Source of the DNA: Yoonia sp.
Lineage (GTDB): Bacteria; Pseudomonadota; Alphaproteobacteria; Rhodobacterales; Rhodobacteraceae
Assembly: GCF_018402175.1 (NCBI RefSeq)
Contig: NZ_JAGYJK010000008.1
Span: forward strand, 1-64,000
DNA length: 64,000 nt
Direction: 5' to 3'
The position numbers were made by a program, and so were the translations under genes. Under the pieces are notes generated by a model. The model searched no databases. It had not been told where the DNA came from and worked only from the letters and a program-made list of their open reading frames with translations. Shown in pieces: positions 62,831 to 64,000 of this stretch (its first letter is position 1; each line of letters begins with the position of its first letter).

Positions 62831-63070
62831 GTGCCAGCGACCCCTGCAAATGGCGCTGCATCCATGAATGCAGCCGGCAAGAATGAGGGCCCTGACGTTG
62901 CGCAGAAAGACAGGGCGCCTCTGATCGCGCCTCATCAAGTGACTTCAGCTATGCCAGCGACCCCTGCAAATGGCGCTGCATCCATGAAGACAGCCGGCAA
63001 GAATGACGGCCCTGGCGTTGCACAGAAAGACAGGGCGCTTCTGATCGCGCCTCATCAAGTGACTTCAGCT
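62831..63070 (+). repeat. Two tandem 120-base repeats in fliK
   Basis: Copies 62831-62950 and 62951-63070 are nearly identical, each 40 codons (PATPANGAASM, AGKN, AQKDRA, LIAPHQVTSA). They lie after the frame break and stay in frame with the C-terminal domain. Confidence 0.92.
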
Positions 63071-63743
63071 ATTCAAATGTCAAAGACAGCTCAACTGGCG
63101 GTCGGCGCATCAACAAATGCCGTCCAGCAAGTCACAATGCCGCGTCAGCCATTGCCGCCGACGCTTGGCCCAGACTCGTTGCTCGCGACCGCGACTCCGA
63201 TTGATTTCGTCAGCGGTGGGTCCGGTTCTGCGTCGCAAGGTGGAAGCGGGCAGACCGGTTCTGGCGTTGCAGGGCAGGGCGCCGCTTCGCTGCAAGGTCA
63301 GCTGGAGGCGGCTTTAGATGTACGCCAGCAAGGCTGGACCAAAACGCTGGTCAATCGCGCGATCAATGCCGCACAGGCGGGTGGATCGCTGACCATCAAG
63401 ATTCTTCCGGCGCATCTGGGACAAATTACGCTCAAACTGAGCGAGGGTAAACGTGGTACCGATCTGCGCATCATTGCAGATGTACCTGCAACGGCCTCGA
63501 TGCTAAGAGATGTGCAGGACCAATTGTCGTCTGCCTTTGAAAGTGCTGGCCTGACTTTGGGCGCATATTCCGCAAGTACCGGAAATAATGGCGGAGAAAG
63601 GTCGCAGAAAGACGGCGACACTGATGAGGTGAAGCCGTCGGAATTGGCGAATGTTACAGCGCAAAGCGCTGATGACGTGGCGGGAGCAGATAATCTGTCT
63701 CGCATCAACATCTTATTATAACTGATCGGACGGAGACGCACAG

Positions 63744-64000
63744 ATGCCTGAAGAAGAAGAGCCAAAGAAGAAAAAATCTGGCGTTGGTAAGATACTAATT
63801 TTTGCTGTGATTGGCTTGGTGATGATGGGTGCCGGTCTGGGTGTGGGCTATTTCATGTTCGGCACAGCAACAAACTCGCCTGAACAAATTGCAGCACAGA
63901 TTATCGAAAAGAACAAGGGGCCTATTCCTGAAGTCGCCGAGGAGGAGACCGAGGAGACAGCCGATGGTGGCCAGCCGGCGAAAGTTGCGAAAGACAGCCT
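63744..64000 (+). CDS. fliL: Flagellar basal body-associated protein FliL, cut by the window edge
   Basis: 85 residues are visible from the ATG at 63744. An acidic/Lys-rich start (MPEEEEPKKKKSGVGK) precedes one membrane span (ILIFAVIGLVMMGAGLGVGYF, about 17-37). A Glu-rich periplasmic stretch then runs to the edge. This is the FliL layout, a stator-associated protein near the motor. It follows fliK by 22 bases, with CGGAG upstream. fliM, fliN and the export-gate genes would be expected to the right. Confidence 0.85.
   Translation, partial: MPEEEEPKKKKSGVGKILIFAVIGLVMMGAGLGVGYFMFGTATNSPEQIAAQIIEKNKGPIPEVAEEETEETADGGQPAKVAKDS

Larger units (their letters stand above)
61467..63721 (+). pseudogene. 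fliK: Flagellar hook-length control protein FliK, frameshifted
   Basis: FliK measures hook length and switches export from hook to filament proteins. The first frame runs from MIASLITNDIGVAGATDW to about 62617. There the sensible sequence (ATSSAPAQAQALAPEQFSG) continues in another frame to the stop at 63721. Adding one C to CCCC at 62614-62617 joins them into a 751-residue protein. The conserved C-terminal Flg_hook domain is intact in the second frame (GGSLTIKILPAHLGQITLKL, then LRDVQDQLSSAFESAGL). As written, translation leaves the frame and stops near 62867, losing that domain. The protein is also enlarged by two internal tandem repeats. Confidence 0.85.

Noticed and set aside
62732..63721. 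A separate gene starting at the GTG at 62732
   Set aside because: The same frame carries sensible FliK-like sequence well upstream of the GTG back to the C-run. It is therefore the frameshifted 3' part of fliK, not a new gene.
30440..64000. Integrase or transposase at the tRNA/flagellar border
   Set aside because: I searched both strands near the tRNA and through the cluster and saw no recombinase, insertion-sequence ends or CRISPR repeats. Insertion at the tRNA remains inference only.

Overview
The window looks like a chromosome segment of a Rhodobacteraceae (Roseobacter-group) alphaproteobacterium. The support is gene order and protein character: radC-dnaJ-dnaK; rnd-kdsD-lptC-lptA-lptB-hpf-ptsN without rpoN; EVE-YciI-gpsA-tsaD; hemD next to an alphaproteobacterial Mic60 (mitofilin) and HemY; and glycosyltransferase and sulfotransferase families common in roseobacters. 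I cannot name the genus from sequence alone.

Layout. (1) 1-3.5 kb, minus strand: 5' part of radC, dnaJ, an intrinsic terminator, dnaK. (2) 3.7-6.4 kb: two exported proteins, one fusing a phosphate-binding-like domain to an OmpA domain. (3) 6.4-15.1 kb, surface polysaccharide: an ABC-2 export permease, cysQ, kdsB, galU, two tandem paralogous glycosyltransferases, a branching-type GlcNAc transferase and a two-part sulfotransferase. The last four genes are tightly packed behind galU. (4) 15.1-22.3 kb, minus strand: ptsN, hpf, lptB, lptA, lptC, kdsD, a short RNase D, a GGDEF-EAL protein and an HD hydrolase. (5) 22.4-30.4 kb: ahcY; a 364-base gap with a possible small RNA; EVE, YciI, gpsA and tsaD on the minus strand; then hemD, mic60 and hemY. 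(6) tRNA-Thr(CGT) at 30441-30516. (7) 30.6-64 kb: a continuous flagellar cluster that starts straight after the tRNA and runs off the right edge inside fliL.

The flagellar cluster is organised like the gammaproteobacterial-type system known from Rhodobacter sphaeroides Fla1. It has a FleQ-like sigma54 activator without a receiver domain, a FleT-like activator without a DNA-binding helix-turn-helix, FleN/FlhG, FliA, and several good -24/-12 sigma54 promoters (before flgB, flgG, an extra hook-family gene, fleT and fliK). One intergenic gap holds two opposed sigma54 promoters sharing one palindromic TTGCAA -12 element. Two axial proteins are giant: FlgE with 1520 residues and FlgK with 1440.

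The most striking observation is that reading frames are broken only in the flagellar half. A small secreted-protein gene, flgH, flgJ, a DUF882/M15-like peptidase gene and fliK each need one or two single-base indels, mostly in short homopolymers, to restore a normal protein. No complete gene in the first 30 kb shows this. Either the flagellar locus is decaying, or it switches through homopolymer slippage, or the sequence carries local errors. Read-level data would separate these. The rest of the window is ordinary core genome.
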